Origin: Geodermatophilus saharensis
GTDB taxonomy: Bacteria > Actinomycetota > Actinomycetes > Mycobacteriales > Geodermatophilaceae
DNA length: 64,000 bases
NCBI RefSeq assembly: GCF_900188205.1
Contig: NZ_FZOH01000001.1
Coordinates: 282,359-346,358, forward strand
Direction of reading: 5' to 3'
Shown: positions 50,150 through 58,335 of the stretch, in pieces
How the letters are laid out: every line of letters begins with the position of its first letter
Position numbering within the stretch: the stretch's first letter is position 1
The notes under the pieces: model-generated
Database searches by the model: none
Told to the model about the DNA's origin: nothing
What the model saw: only the letters and a program-made list of their open reading frames with translations
Made by a program: the position numbers and the translations under genes

Positions 50150-51022
50150 TCACCTCCGCAGGCCGGCCAGTTTCTCGGGGTTGAGCACCACGAGGACCTG
50201 CTCGACCAGCCCGCCGGTGACCACCAGCGACACCGCCACGTAGGGCCCGGCGTCGGTCTCCGCGACCACGCCCGGGCGGCCGTTGACCTCCGCCAGGCCC
50301 ATCCGCAGCCCCGGCAGCGACGCCCCCTCCCGGACGACCGCCGCGAGGAAGCGGGCGACCTTGTCCGCGCCGGTGATCGGCCGCAGCGCCGCCCGCGCCC
50401 GGCCGCCGCCGTCGGTCACCAGCACCGCGCCGGGGGCGAGGGCGGCCAGCAGTGCGTCGACGTCGCCACCGAGGCAGGCGGCCAGGAACCGCTCGGTCAC
50501 CTCGCGGTGGGCCCGCGGATCGGCGTCGAAGCGCGGCCGGCGGGCCGCCACGTGCTCCCGGGCGCGGTGCCCGATCTGCCGGACCGCGGCCTCGGAGCGG
50601 CCGAGGGTGGCGGCGACCTCCGCGGCCGGCACGCCGAACACCTCGCGCAGCACGAAGACGGCGCGCTCGGCAGGGGACAGGCTCTCCAGGACGACGAGCA
50701 GCGCCAGCGACACCTCGTCGCCGAGCACGGCGTCGTCGGCCGGGTCGCCGCCGCGGCCGGTCAGCAGCGGCTCGGGCAGCCAGGGGCCGACGTAGGTCTC
50801 CCGCCGCGCGCGGGCGGAGCCGAGCCGGTCCAGGGCCAGCCGGGTGGTGACCTGCACCAGGTAGGCGCGGGGGTCGGCGACGTCGCCGCGGTCGGCAGCC
50901 GACCAGCGCAGCCAGGCGTCCTGCACGACGTCCTCGGCGTCGGCGACGCTGCCCAGCATCTGGTAGGCGACGGCGAACAGCAGCCGCCGGTGGGCGTCGA
51001 ACGCCGGCAGCGGGTCGCTCAC
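50150..51022 (-). CDS. ECF41-type RNA polymerase sigma factor (SigJ-like)
   Basis: 290 residues from GTG 51022. Sigma-2 region FAVAYQMLGSVADAEDVVQD and AWLRW; sigma-4 LSPAERAVFVLREVFGVPAA, EVAATLGRSEAAVRQIGHRA. The extra C-terminal SnoaL-like domain (residues about 175-290; GPYVAVSLVVTGGLVEQVLV) is the ECF41 hallmark and regulates activity without an anti-sigma factor. It overlaps the decarboxylase-like gene by 4 bases, the standard ECF41 partner. Confidence 0.9.
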   Translation of the reverse strand: MSDPLPAFDAHRRLLFAVAYQMLGSVADAEDVVQDAWLRWSAADRGDVADPRAYLVQVTTRLALDRLGSARARRETYVGPWLPEPLLTGRGGDPADDAVLGDEVSLALLVVLESLSPAERAVFVLREVFGVPAAEVAATLGRSEAAVRQIGHRAREHVAARRPRFDADPRAHREVTERFLAACLGGDVDALLAALAPGAVLVTDGGGRARAALRPITGADKVARFLAAVVREGASLPGLRMGLAEVNGRPGVVAETDAGPYVAVSLVVTGGLVEQVLVVLNPEKLAGLRR

Positions 51023-51588
51023 GCGCGGGCCGGGATCTCGCAGCGGTCGCTGAAGCCCTGGCTGTGCAGCCCCAGGGCGCTGTTGGCGCGCGACCGGCTG
51101 TTCTCCACGGCGACCATCGTCGTCAGCTCGACCAGGGCGGCGTCGTCGAGGTCGCGGCGCAGCGCGGCGACCATCTCGTCGGTGACGCCCATCGGCGTGG
51201 TGCTCATCGCCTCGGCGTACTCCACCACCCGGCGCTCGAGGTCGGTGAGCACGTCGCTGTCGCGCCAGGTGGGCACGGCGCGGAGCTTGGCGGGGTCGAT
51301 GCCCTCCTGGACGGTGACCCAGTACCCGAAGTCCACGCACCAGGAGCAGCCGACCGTCACCGCCGCCGACATGACCGCGAGCGTCTTGAGGGTGGGGTCC
51401 AGCCGGTTCCACCGCGCCAGCGCCTGCTCGTGGCGCATCTGGGTGAGCAGCAGCCGCGGGTGGTGCCCCATGGCGGCCGCGGGGGTGAGCGTCGCGCCGA
51501 ACCGGCGGCGGGAGTACGCGTCCACCGCGCGGGTGAGGAGGGTGCGCGGCGGGTCGAGCGGGATGCGGGCGGTGCGGGTCTCGGTCAT
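51019..51588 (-). CDS. Carboxymuconolactone decarboxylase (AhpD-like) protein
   Basis: 189 residues. CMD fold with C81 and C84 in GCSWCVDFGYW, a redox-active CxxC as in AhpD; LDPTLKTLAVMSAAVTVGC precedes it. The gene is the typical target and neighbour of ECF41 sigma factors. Its substrate is unknown; a peroxidase or thiol oxidoreductase role is likely. Confidence 0.88.
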   Translation of the reverse strand: MTETRTARIPLDPPRTLLTRAVDAYSRRRFGATLTPAAAMGHHPRLLLTQMRHEQALARWNRLDPTLKTLAVMSAAVTVGCSWCVDFGYWVTVQEGIDPAKLRAVPTWRDSDVLTDLERRVVEYAEAMSTTPMGVTDEMVAALRRDLDDAALVELTTMVAVENSRSRANSALGLHSQGFSDRCEIPARA

Positions 51589-51620
51589 GGCGGTGTCCTC
51601 TCCGTGGGGGTGTCCATGGA

Positions 51621-51647
51621 GACGACGCAGCCGCCCGCGACGTGACA
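51621..51647 (-). promoter_or_regulatory. Candidate ECF41 promoter of the CMD-sigma operon
   Basis: On the minus strand TGTCACG (51647-51641) is followed after 16 bases by CGTC (51624-51621), close to the TGTCACA...CGTC pattern reported for ECF41 sigma factors. It lies 33 bases upstream of the CMD start. Confidence 0.5.
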
Positions 51648-51674
51648 CCGGCGGCGGCGGGGCCACGGAGCTCC

Positions 51675-51938
51675 TCAGAGGCGGCCGCGGCCCTGGCGCA
51701 GCAGCAGCATCCCGAGCGCGGCGCCGTCGGGGCCCAGCGCGTCCTGGAAGCGGGCGAGCACCTGCTGCTCGCGCGACAGCGACAGCCGGGTGCCGCCGGT
51801 GGCGCGGCGCAGCTCGCCGATCTCCTGCGACACGGCCAGCCGGCGCTGCACGAGCCGGATCAGCTCGGCGTCACAGGCGTCGATCTCGTCCCGCAGCTCG
51901 GCGATGCGGTCGTCGGCGGGGGTGAGGGTGGCGCTCAT
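51675..51938 (-). CDS. Chorismate mutase, AroQ type
   Basis: 87 residues from ATG 51938 with AGGAGACC upstream. Converts chorismate to prephenate for Phe and Tyr synthesis. All-helical AroQ pattern: DDRIAELRDEIDACDAELIR, LVQRRLAVSQEIGELRRATG. The neighbourhood with pcrA/uvrD1 matches Mycobacterium Rv0948c-Rv0949. A leader peptide and hairpin terminator lie upstream, suggesting attenuation. Confidence 0.93.
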   Translation of the reverse strand: MSATLTPADDRIAELRDEIDACDAELIRLVQRRLAVSQEIGELRRATGGTRLSLSREQQVLARFQDALGPDGAALGMLLLRQGRGRL

Positions 51939-51988
51939 CTCGGTCTCCTGGTGCGGCGGCGGGAGGCCGTGGGACCCCGAGAACGACA

Positions 51989-52019
51989 AACGCCCCGGGC
52001 TCCTCGGGCCCGGGGCGTT
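51989..52019 (-). terminator. Putative attenuator hairpin upstream of chorismate mutase
   Basis: On the minus strand a 12-bp stem (AACGCCCCGGGC with GCCCGGGGCGTT, 51989-52000 and 52008-52019) is followed by TGTCGTT. It lies 50 bases before the gene and 16 bases after the leader ORF. Confidence 0.65.
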
Positions 52020-52034
52020 CGTTGCGGCGGCTGC

Positions 52035-52100
52035 TCAGCCGGCGGCGACGGACACCGGAACCCGGTGCCCGTAGGAAAAGCTGACGGTGGTGAGCAGCAC
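52035..52100 (-). CDS. Leader peptide upstream of chorismate mutase
   Basis: 21-residue ORF from GTG 52100: MLLTTVSFSYGHRVPVSVAA plus G. Ser-Phe-Ser-Tyr lies in the middle; the Phe codon is TTT, rare here. The codons just after Tyr form a 9-bp RNA hairpin (GGGCACCGG with CCGGTGTCC), the stop lies in a second hairpin, and a terminator follows. No Shine-Dalgarno; it may be leaderless. The layout fits aromatic amino-acid attenuation but is not proven. Confidence 0.5.
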   Translation of the reverse strand: MLLTTVSFSYGHRVPVSVAAG

Positions 52101-52166
52101 GTCGGGGAGTGTGCCACAGCGCCGCCGGGACCCGCCACGGCGGACGGGATCGTCGCCCGCCCGAAC

Positions 52167-52172
52167 TACAGT
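52167..52172 (+). promoter_or_regulatory. -10 box of pcrA (leaderless or nearly so)
   Basis: TACAGT lies 9 bases before ATG 52182 and no Shine-Dalgarno is present. Confidence 0.5.
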
Positions 52173-52181
52173 GGTGTGTCT

Positions 52182-54476
52182 ATGAGCAGCGTGCAGCAGG
52201 CCCTCCCCGGAACCGCCGCGCTCCAGCGTTCCGCCCCCGGCTCGGCCGGCCGGGAACTGGACCGCATGCTGGCCGGGCTCAACGGCCCCCAGCGTCAGGC
52301 CGTCGTCCACGAGGGCGGTCCGCTGCTCATCGTCGCCGGCGCCGGGTCGGGCAAGACGCGGGTGCTCGCCCACCGCATCGCCTACCTGCTGGGCGCCCGG
52401 GGGGTGCAGCCCGGCGAGGTCCTGGCGATCACGTTCACCAACAAGGCCGCCGGCGAGATGAAGGAGCGGGTGGCCCAGCTGGTCGGCCCGCGCGCCCGCG
52501 CCATGTGGGTGTCGACGTTCCACTCCATGTGCGTGCGCATCCTGCGCGCCGAGGCGGCCAAGCTCGGCCTGAAGTCGTCGTTCACCATCTACGACCAGGG
52601 CGACTCCGTGCGGCTGATGACGATGGTCGCCCGCGACCTCGACCTCGACGCGAAGCGCTACCCCGGCCGCAGTCTCGCCGCGCAGGTGTCGAACCTGAAG
52701 AACGAGCTCGTCGACGAGGAGTCCTTCAGCCCGGAGACGGCGCCGGAGAAGGTGCTCAAGGAGGCCTACACGCTCTACCAGCGGCGGCTGCGGGAGGCGC
52801 ACGCGCTGGACTTCGACGACCTGATCATGACCACGGTCAACCTGCTGCAGGCCTTCCCCGACGTCGCCGAGCACTACCGCCGCCGGTTCCGCCACGTGCT
52901 GGTCGACGAGTACCAGGACACCAACCACGCGCAGTACGTGCTCGTCCGGGAGCTGGTGGGCACGGGGGAGGGCCCCGTCCCGCCGGCGGAGCTGTGCGTC
53001 GTCGGTGACGCCGACCAGTCGATCTACGCCTTCCGCGGCGCCACGATCCGCAACATCGACGAGTTCGAGCGCGACTACCCGCAGGCCACGACGATCCTGC
53101 TCGAGCAGAACTACCGCTCCACGCAGCGGATCCTCAAGGCGGCCAACACCGTCATCGCCAAGAACACCGGCCGCCGCGCGAAGAACCTGTGGACCGACGC
53201 CGGTGACGGCGAGCTCATCGAGGGCTACGTCGCCGAGAACGAGCACGACGAGGCCGCGTGGGTCGCCGAGCAGATCGACGCGCTGGTCGACGCGGGGAAG
53301 GCCCGGCCCGCCGACATCGCCGTCTTCTACCGGACCAACAACGCCTCCCGGGTGTTCGAGGAGGTGTTCATCCGCGTCGGCATGCCCTACAAGGTCGTCG
53401 GCGGGGTGCGCTTCTACGAGCGCAAGGAGGTCCGCGACGCGCTGGCCTACCTGCGGGTGGTCGCCAACCCGGCCGACGTCGTCAGCCTGCGCCGGGTGAT
53501 CAACACCCCCAAGCGCGGCATCGGCGACAAGGCGGAGTCCTGCATCGAACAGTTCGCCGACCGGGAGCGGATCGCGTTCGCCACCGCGCTGCGCCGGTGC
53601 CCGGAGATCACCACGCTGGCGCCGCGCTCGCTGAAGGCGCTGCAGGACTTCGTCGCGCTGCTGGAGGAGTTCGAGCGGCTGGTCGAGACCGGCTCGGGAC
53701 CGGCCGCGCTGCTGGAGAGCATCCTCGACCGCACCGGCTACCTCGCCGAGCTGGAGGCGAGCAGCGACCCGCAGGACGAGGGGCGCGTCGACAACCTCAA
53801 CGAGCTCATCTCGGTGGCCGCGGAGTTCGAGGCCACCAACCCCGGCGGCACGGTCACCGACTTCCTCGAGCAGGTGTCGCTGGTAGCCGACGCCGACCAG
53901 ATCCCCGTCACCGGTGACGAGGCCGGCGTCGTCACGCTGATGACGCTGCACACGGCCAAGGGCCTGGAGTTCCCGGTCGTGTTCCTCACCGGCCTCGAGG
54001 ACGGCGTCTTCCCCCACCTGCGGGCGCTCGGCGACCCGCGCGAGCTGGAGGAGGAGCGCCGGCTGGCCTACGTCGGCATCACCCGGGCCGAGCAGCGGCT
54101 GTTCCTCTCCCGCGCCACCGTGCGCACCAGCTGGGGGCAGCCGGCCTACAACCCGCCGTCGCGGTTCCTCGACGAGCTGCCCTCCGACGCGGTGCACTGG
54201 GCCCGCACCGACCCGACGCCGTCGCCGAGCACCGGCTCGTCGGCGCAGCAGCGGGTGGCGGCCACCGGGCTGTCCACGGGCGGGCTCCGCGGCGGCCGGG
54301 GCAACCGGGCGGTCATCGCCGTCGAGGTCGGCGACCGCGTCAGCCACGACGCGTTCGGGCTGGGCACGGTCGTCGAGGTCAACGGCGCCGGCGACAAGGC
54401 GCAGGCCACGGTCGACTTCGGCTCCGGCGGCACCAAGCGGCTCGTGCTGCGCTACGCCCCCCTCGTCAAGCTGTAG
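52182..54476 (+). CDS. pcrA: ATP-dependent DNA helicase PcrA/UvrD1
   Basis: 764 residues from ATG 52182. 3'-5' SF1A helicase for excision repair and clearing of RecA filaments. Walker A GAGSGKT at 53-59; motif Ia TFTNKAAGEMKERV; Walker B VDEYQDTNHAQY; GDADQSIYAFRGA; LEQNYRST; TLHTAKGLEFPVVFLTGLED; YVGITRAEQRLFLS. The C-terminal Tudor-like segment (VGDRVSHDAFGLGTVVEVNG) recruits RNA polymerase or Ku in relatives. A very long hairpin follows. Confidence 0.97.
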   Translation: MSSVQQALPGTAALQRSAPGSAGRELDRMLAGLNGPQRQAVVHEGGPLLIVAGAGSGKTRVLAHRIAYLLGARGVQPGEVLAITFTNKAAGEMKERVAQLVGPRARAMWVSTFHSMCVRILRAEAAKLGLKSSFTIYDQGDSVRLMTMVARDLDLDAKRYPGRSLAAQVSNLKNELVDEESFSPETAPEKVLKEAYTLYQRRLREAHALDFDDLIMTTVNLLQAFPDVAEHYRRRFRHVLVDEYQDTNHAQYVLVRELVGTGEGPVPPAELCVVGDADQSIYAFRGATIRNIDEFERDYPQATTILLEQNYRSTQRILKAANTVIAKNTGRRAKNLWTDAGDGELIEGYVAENEHDEAAWVAEQIDALVDAGKARPADIAVFYRTNNASRVFEEVFIRVGMPYKVVGGVRFYERKEVRDALAYLRVVANPADVVSLRRVINTPKRGIGDKAESCIEQFADRERIAFATALRRCPEITTLAPRSLKALQDFVALLEEFERLVETGSGPAALLESILDRTGYLAELEASSDPQDEGRVDNLNELISVAAEFEATNPGGTVTDFLEQVSLVADADQIPVTGDEAGVVTLMTLHTAKGLEFPVVFLTGLEDGVFPHLRALGDPRELEEERRLAYVGITRAEQRLFLSRATVRTSWGQPAYNPPSRFLDELPSDAVHWARTDPTPSPSTGSSAQQRVAATGLSTGGLRGGRGNRAVIAVEVGDRVSHDAFGLGTVVEVNGAGDKAQATVDFGSGGTKRLVLRYAPLVKL

Positions 54477-54486
54477 CGCGGGCTCT

Positions 54487-54546
54487 GCGGGCGTTCCTCG
54501 CGCTCTGCCGGTGCAGCAGCACCGGCAGAGCGGGAGGAACGCCCGC
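54487..54546. terminator. 28-bp-arm hairpin between pcrA and M23 gene
   Basis: Bases 54487-54514 and 54519-54546 pair at 27 of 28 positions (one G-G mismatch) around an AGCA loop. It lies between convergent stops, so it is probably a bidirectional terminator, but it is longer than usual. Confidence 0.8.
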
Positions 54547-54557
54547 GATCCGACGGA

Positions 54558-55469
54558 TCAGACCGTGACGCCGCGCTCGGCGAGGAACTCCTCGGGGTCG
54601 ATCGGCCGGCCGGTCATGCCCCCGCGGTGGATCTCGTAGTGCAGGTGCGGGCCGGTGGACTGGCCCTCGTTGCCGACCTTCGCGATCTGGTCGCCGGCGT
54701 GCACGATGTCGCCGGCCGCGACGTCGTAGTAGCGCATGTGCCCGTAGACGTGCACGTTGCCGTCGGCGTCCTGGATGTAGACGGCGTTGCCGTAGCCGGA
54801 GGCACGGCCGGCCCGCAGCACGACCCCGTCGGTGGCCGCGAAGATCGGCGTGCCGAGCGGGGCGGCGAGGTCGATGCCGTAGTGCATCGAGCCCCAGCGC
54901 ATGCAGAAGCAGGTGGTCATCCGGCCCGACGTCGGCAGCACCGTCTCCGGCTCGCGGGCGGCGCGGGAGGCGGCGAGCTCGGACAGCCGGACGGCGGCCT
55001 CGGCCTGGGTGATGCCCTGCCGGACGCCGGCGTCGTCCATGTCGCCGGTGAACCCGAGGTCGGCGGCGCCCAGCCCGTAGTCGGCGGCGCTGGCGGTGAC
55101 GGGGCCGGCGGTGCTGCCGGTGAAGCCGGGGACGGCGGCCACGACCGCGCCGACGACCAGGGCCGCCAGCCACAGCGCGCCGCGGCGACCGGGCGGCCGC
55201 CGCACGGAGCGGCGTGCGGCGGCCCGGGAGGCGCCGGACCCGGGGGCTTCGGACCCGGGGGCTTCGGACCCGGGGGCTTCGGCCTCGGAGGTGGCCTCCG
55301 CAGCGGCGGGGGCGTCGGTCCCGGAGGCGGCCGGGGCGCGGCGGGTGGTCCGCGCCGGCAGGACGGCGGCCGGAGGCACCGGCGCCACCGGCCGCAGGCC
55401 GGGGATCCGGCCGGTCGCCTCGGGCTCGGCCGGCGCGCGGCCGGCCGCGGGCTCCACGAGCGCGGTCAC
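54558..55469 (-). CDS. M23 family (LytM) peptidase, membrane-anchored
   Basis: 303 residues. A Pro/Ala-rich cytoplasmic stretch including three EAPGS-type repeats (DNA 55236-55280), one membrane helix (98-115), then a LytM domain with zinc ligands H196 and D200 in MHYGIDLAAP and H275/H277 in HLHYE. Peptidoglycan endopeptidase of the type next to uvrD1 (Rv0950c-like). Four-residue CFCM insert before the domain is unusual for an exported protein. Confidence 0.93.
   Translation of the reverse strand: MTALVEPAAGRAPAEPEATGRIPGLRPVAPVPPAAVLPARTTRRAPAASGTDAPAAAEATSEAEAPGSEAPGSEAPGSGASRAAARRSVRRPPGRRGALWLAALVVGAVVAAVPGFTGSTAGPVTASAADYGLGAADLGFTGDMDDAGVRQGITQAEAAVRLSELAASRAAREPETVLPTSGRMTTCFCMRWGSMHYGIDLAAPLGTPIFAATDGVVLRAGRASGYGNAVYIQDADGNVHVYGHMRYYDVAAGDIVHAGDQIAKVGNEGQSTGPHLHYEIHRGGMTGRPIDPEEFLAERGVTV
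55236..55280 (-). repeat. 15-bp tandem repeat in the M23 gene
   Basis: Three exact copies of GGACCCGGGGGCTTC (plus strand) encode EAPGS-type repeats in the cytoplasmic segment. In-frame and length-variable in principle. Confidence 0.85.
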
Positions 55470-55664
55470 CGAGATCCCCTTCGTCCACGCTCCCGGGGCC
55501 GCCGGGTGCAGCGGTCCGTCGGGGGAGCGACGGCGGTGGAGGCGCCCGGGAGGCGCCCGCCGGTGGGTACCGGCTCCGTGATCGGACCGTAACGTTGCGT
55601 CAGGTCGCGGCGGGGGAACCCGCCGCGCGTGTCGCCGAGTCGACCGACCGCGCGAGCAGGGCGG

Positions 55665-56561
55665 TCAGGCGACCGCCGCGGGCACCGGCGTCGGCGCGGC
55701 GGCCGGCCGCAGCCCGGCCAGGGTGGCCGCCACCTCGTCGACGACGCCGCGGTGGTGGGGCAGCGACATGTGCCCGATGCCCCGGGCGAGCACGTTGCGC
55801 GCCCGCAGGTCGGGGTGGTCGCACCGGCCGTTGCGGGTGGGCAGGACCAGCTGGTCGAGGTCGCTGTAGACGGCGGTCATGCGGGTGTCCCAGTCCGGCG
55901 CCGGCGCGGCGAGCTCCTGCAGCACCGGCGAGCCCGGCCGCAGCTGGCGGACCATCGGCGTCGGCAGCAGGTGCGCCAGCACCGACCCGCCGTGCGGGGT
56001 GCCCAGGGTGACCAGCGACTCCACGCGGCGGCCGCCGCCCTGCAGCTGGACGTAGTGCCGGGCGATGAGGCCGCCGAGGCTGTGGCCGACGACGTGCACG
56101 CGGTCGTGCCCGGTCCGGGCGCAGATCCGCTCGACGTGCTCGCCGAGGTCGCGGGCGCCCTGGGCGACGTCGCCCAGCAGCGGGCTGTAGTTCCAGGTGC
56201 AGACCTGCGCGAAGCCCCGGCGGCGCAGGCCGCGGCGCATGAGCGTGAACACCGAGCGGTTGTCGACCAGGCCGTGGACGAGCAGGACCGGGATGCGGGC
56301 GGCCAGCGGGTCGGCGGCGAACAGGGCACGCACGCCGGGCGGTTGCTCGCCGGGGCGGCAGCGCTCGTCGGGCCGCAGCACCTCGGTCCACGTGCCCAGC
56401 GGGTACATGAGCACGTGCGCGCCCACCCACGCCAGCTCGGTCAGCCCGCCGGTCACCGTCGCCGGCGTCGCGAGGGCTCGCAGCACGCCCCGTGACGTCC
56501 CCGGAGAGGGCGCCGCCGTGTGCGACTCTGGACAGGACCCCGGGCCGGCGGTCGTGTGCAT
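55665..56561 (-). CDS. Alpha/beta hydrolase (lipase/esterase-like)
   Basis: 298 residues from ATG 56561 with GGGAGGGC upstream. IPVLLVHGLVDNRSVFTLMR oxyanion region, nucleophile elbow VVGHSLGGLIARHY, LVTLGTPHGGSVLA and GIGHMSLPHHRGVV for the histidine. Resembles actinobacterial triacylglycerol lipase/esterase proteins. A hydrophobic stretch near 40-55 may associate with membranes. Substrate unknown. Confidence 0.85.
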   Translation of the reverse strand: MHTTAGPGSCPESHTAAPSPGTSRGVLRALATPATVTGGLTELAWVGAHVLMYPLGTWTEVLRPDERCRPGEQPPGVRALFAADPLAARIPVLLVHGLVDNRSVFTLMRRGLRRRGFAQVCTWNYSPLLGDVAQGARDLGEHVERICARTGHDRVHVVGHSLGGLIARHYVQLQGGGRRVESLVTLGTPHGGSVLAHLLPTPMVRQLRPGSPVLQELAAPAPDWDTRMTAVYSDLDQLVLPTRNGRCDHPDLRARNVLARGIGHMSLPHHRGVVDEVAATLAGLRPAAAPTPVPAAVA

Positions 56562-56659
56562 GGACGTGCCCTCCCCGTTCGTCGGCCCGGAACGGGTGGG
56601 GTCCCGTCGGCGGCCGGAGCACTCCGCCGTGCTCCGTTCACAGGACGGTAATGCCCCCG

Positions 56660-56675
56660 TGTGGCGGCGGTCACA
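56660..56675 (+). promoter_or_regulatory. Second candidate CRP/GlxR-type site
   Basis: TGTGGCGGCGGTCACA has TGTG-N8-CACA spacing, in extended arms CGTGTG (56658-56663) and CACACG (56672-56677). It lies between the divergent esterase (start 56561) and membrane-protein gene (start 56770). Confidence 0.35.
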
Positions 56676-56769
56676 CGGCGGGATGCCGCGTCTCGACGAG
56701 ATCGACGCCGTTCTGTGACACATCTCGACGAAGTGGCGCTCCACACTGCTCGACGACGAAGGGGGACCC

Positions 56770-57879
56770 GTGGCCGGCCCGGACCGCACCACCCGGAACG
56801 ACCGGTCCCGCGGCGCGACCGCGCGGCGCGCCACGGCCGGCGGTGACCGGCGACCCGCCGCCGCGGCCCGGCCCGACCGGCGCGGCGCGGGCGGCGTCGC
56901 CGCCGACGGCCGGGTCCCGTCCGCCCGGGGCCGGTCCGCCGGGCAGCCGGTCCCCGCCGACGGCCTCGTCGTCGGTGACGTCCCCCGCACCGCCCGGGTC
57001 GCCGGCGTCCTCCTCGTGCTCGCCGGCCTCGCCGGCCTGGCCGCGCTGTTCCCTCCCTACCTGGTCGTCGGCGACCGCGAGCTGACGCTCGGCGGGGGGC
57101 TCGGCGGGGTCCTCGTGGGCCTGGTCGTGCCGGTCACCTCGGTCGCCGTCGGAGCCGGTCTGGCCGCCGGCCGGGTACCGCGGTTCGGGCTGGCCTACGC
57201 CGGCGTCGGCGGCCCGCTGGCGCTGGGCGCGCTGCTCATCGAGGTGTACCGGGGCAGCTCCTCCACGGTGCGGCCCGGCGTCGAGGTGCTCGCCGGGGAG
57301 CGGGTGCTGACCAGCTCGGTGGAGACCGGCCCCGGCTGGTGGCTGGCGGTCGCCGCGCTCGGGCTGGCCGTGCTCGCCGGCACCTGCGCCGCCGCCGTGT
57401 GGAGCCGCACCGTCATGGAGGACCGCGGCGCCCTCGACCCCGTCCGGTCGGGGTTGGCCGGCGCGGCGGTGCTGCTCGGCGTCCTCACCGTGCTCTGCCT
57501 GGCGCTGCCCGCCGCCGACGTCCCCGACCGCCTCGTCGACGACCCGGCCACCGGCCTGGAGGTCGTCGTCGAGCAGCAGGGCCCGCAGGCGCTGCTCGAG
57601 CGGCCCGGGCTGGCGCTGCTCGGCGGGCTGCTGCTCGCCGGTGCGGTCGTCCTCGGGTCGGTGCTGTCCCCGTCGCTGCGGCCGCGGCTGGCCGCCGTCG
57701 GGGGGTTCCTCGCCGTCGCCGTGACCGTGCTCGCCGCGGGCCTGTCCGGCCTGCGCGACGCCGTCGCCTCCGACGAGCTGGAGTGGACCGTCCCCGGCGC
57801 CGGGCTGCTGGTCGCGGGCTCCGCCTACGCGCTGCTCACCGTGCTCGCCTGGCGGCTGCGCCGGACCGGCACTGGGTGA
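56770..57879 (+). CDS. Multi-pass membrane protein of unknown function
   Basis: 369 residues. A basic, Arg/Ala-rich N-terminus of about 75 residues precedes roughly eight hydrophobic segments, e.g. VAGVLLVLAGLAGLAALFPP, WWLAVAALGLAVLAGTCAAA and LLGGLLLAGAVVLGSVL. No family recognised. The stop overlaps the B12-domain-like gene start as GTGA, just upstream of sucCD. Confidence 0.75.
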   Translation: MAGPDRTTRNDRSRGATARRATAGGDRRPAAAARPDRRGAGGVAADGRVPSARGRSAGQPVPADGLVVGDVPRTARVAGVLLVLAGLAGLAALFPPYLVVGDRELTLGGGLGGVLVGLVVPVTSVAVGAGLAAGRVPRFGLAYAGVGGPLALGALLIEVYRGSSSTVRPGVEVLAGERVLTSSVETGPGWWLAVAALGLAVLAGTCAAAVWSRTVMEDRGALDPVRSGLAGAAVLLGVLTVLCLALPAADVPDRLVDDPATGLEVVVEQQGPQALLERPGLALLGGLLLAGAVVLGSVLSPSLRPRLAAVGGFLAVAVTVLAAGLSGLRDAVASDELEWTVPGAGLLVAGSAYALLTVLAWRLRRTGTG

Positions 57880-58244
57880 CCGGGGCCGAGCGGCTGCGGG
57901 TGGTGGTCGCGGGGCCCGACGGGCCGGGCGACCCGCGCGCGGTCGCGCTGGCCCGGGCGCTGCGCGACGCCGGCGCCGAGGTGGTGCTGACCGGCGTCCC
58001 GGCCTCCGCCGGCCCGCTGGCCGCGACCGTCGTCCAGGAGGACGCCGACGCCGTCGGCCTGGCCGCGGCGCCTCCGGACCTGCTCGCCGACCTGCTCGAC
58101 CGGCTGCGCGCCGCCGGCGCCGACGACGTCACCGCCTTCGTCCTCGGGGACCCCGGCGGCCTGCCCGCCGGTGTGCTGGGGTTCCCCGACGGCACCCCGC
58201 CCGACGACGTCGTCGCCGCGCTGCGGGGTGCCGGGACCGCCTGA
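57876..58244 (+). CDS. B12-binding-domain-like protein lacking the cobalt His
   Basis: 122 residues from GTG 57876. The pattern [71 protein letters not shown] follows the C-terminal domain of methylmalonyl-CoA mutase. The DxHxxG motif is replaced by DGPGDP, so normal base-off cobalamin binding is unlikely. It precedes sucCD, whose product succinyl-CoA is the mutase product; the role is unknown. Confidence 0.65.
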   Translation: MTGAERLRVVVAGPDGPGDPRAVALARALRDAGAEVVLTGVPASAGPLAATVVQEDADAVGLAAAPPDLLADLLDRLRAAGADDVTAFVLGDPGGLPAGVLGFPDGTPPDDVVAALRGAGTA

Positions 58245-58321
58245 CCAGCGGCGTCGCCGCGGCGGCCGTGACCCGTCGCACCCCCTCCACCGCCGGTGCG
58301 GCAGGCCGGTCGGGCGGGGGC

Positions 58322-58327
58322 TACGGT
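58322..58327 (+). promoter_or_regulatory. -10 box of sucC (leaderless)
   Basis: TACGGT lies 8 bases before GTG 58336 and no Shine-Dalgarno is present. Confidence 0.5.
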
Positions 58328-58335
58328 GCCTGTCC

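Noticed and set aside
55470..55664. GTAACGTT near 55590 considered as an MtrA or other regulator site for the M23 gene
   Set aside because: Only one half-site is present and spacing does not fit a direct repeat.
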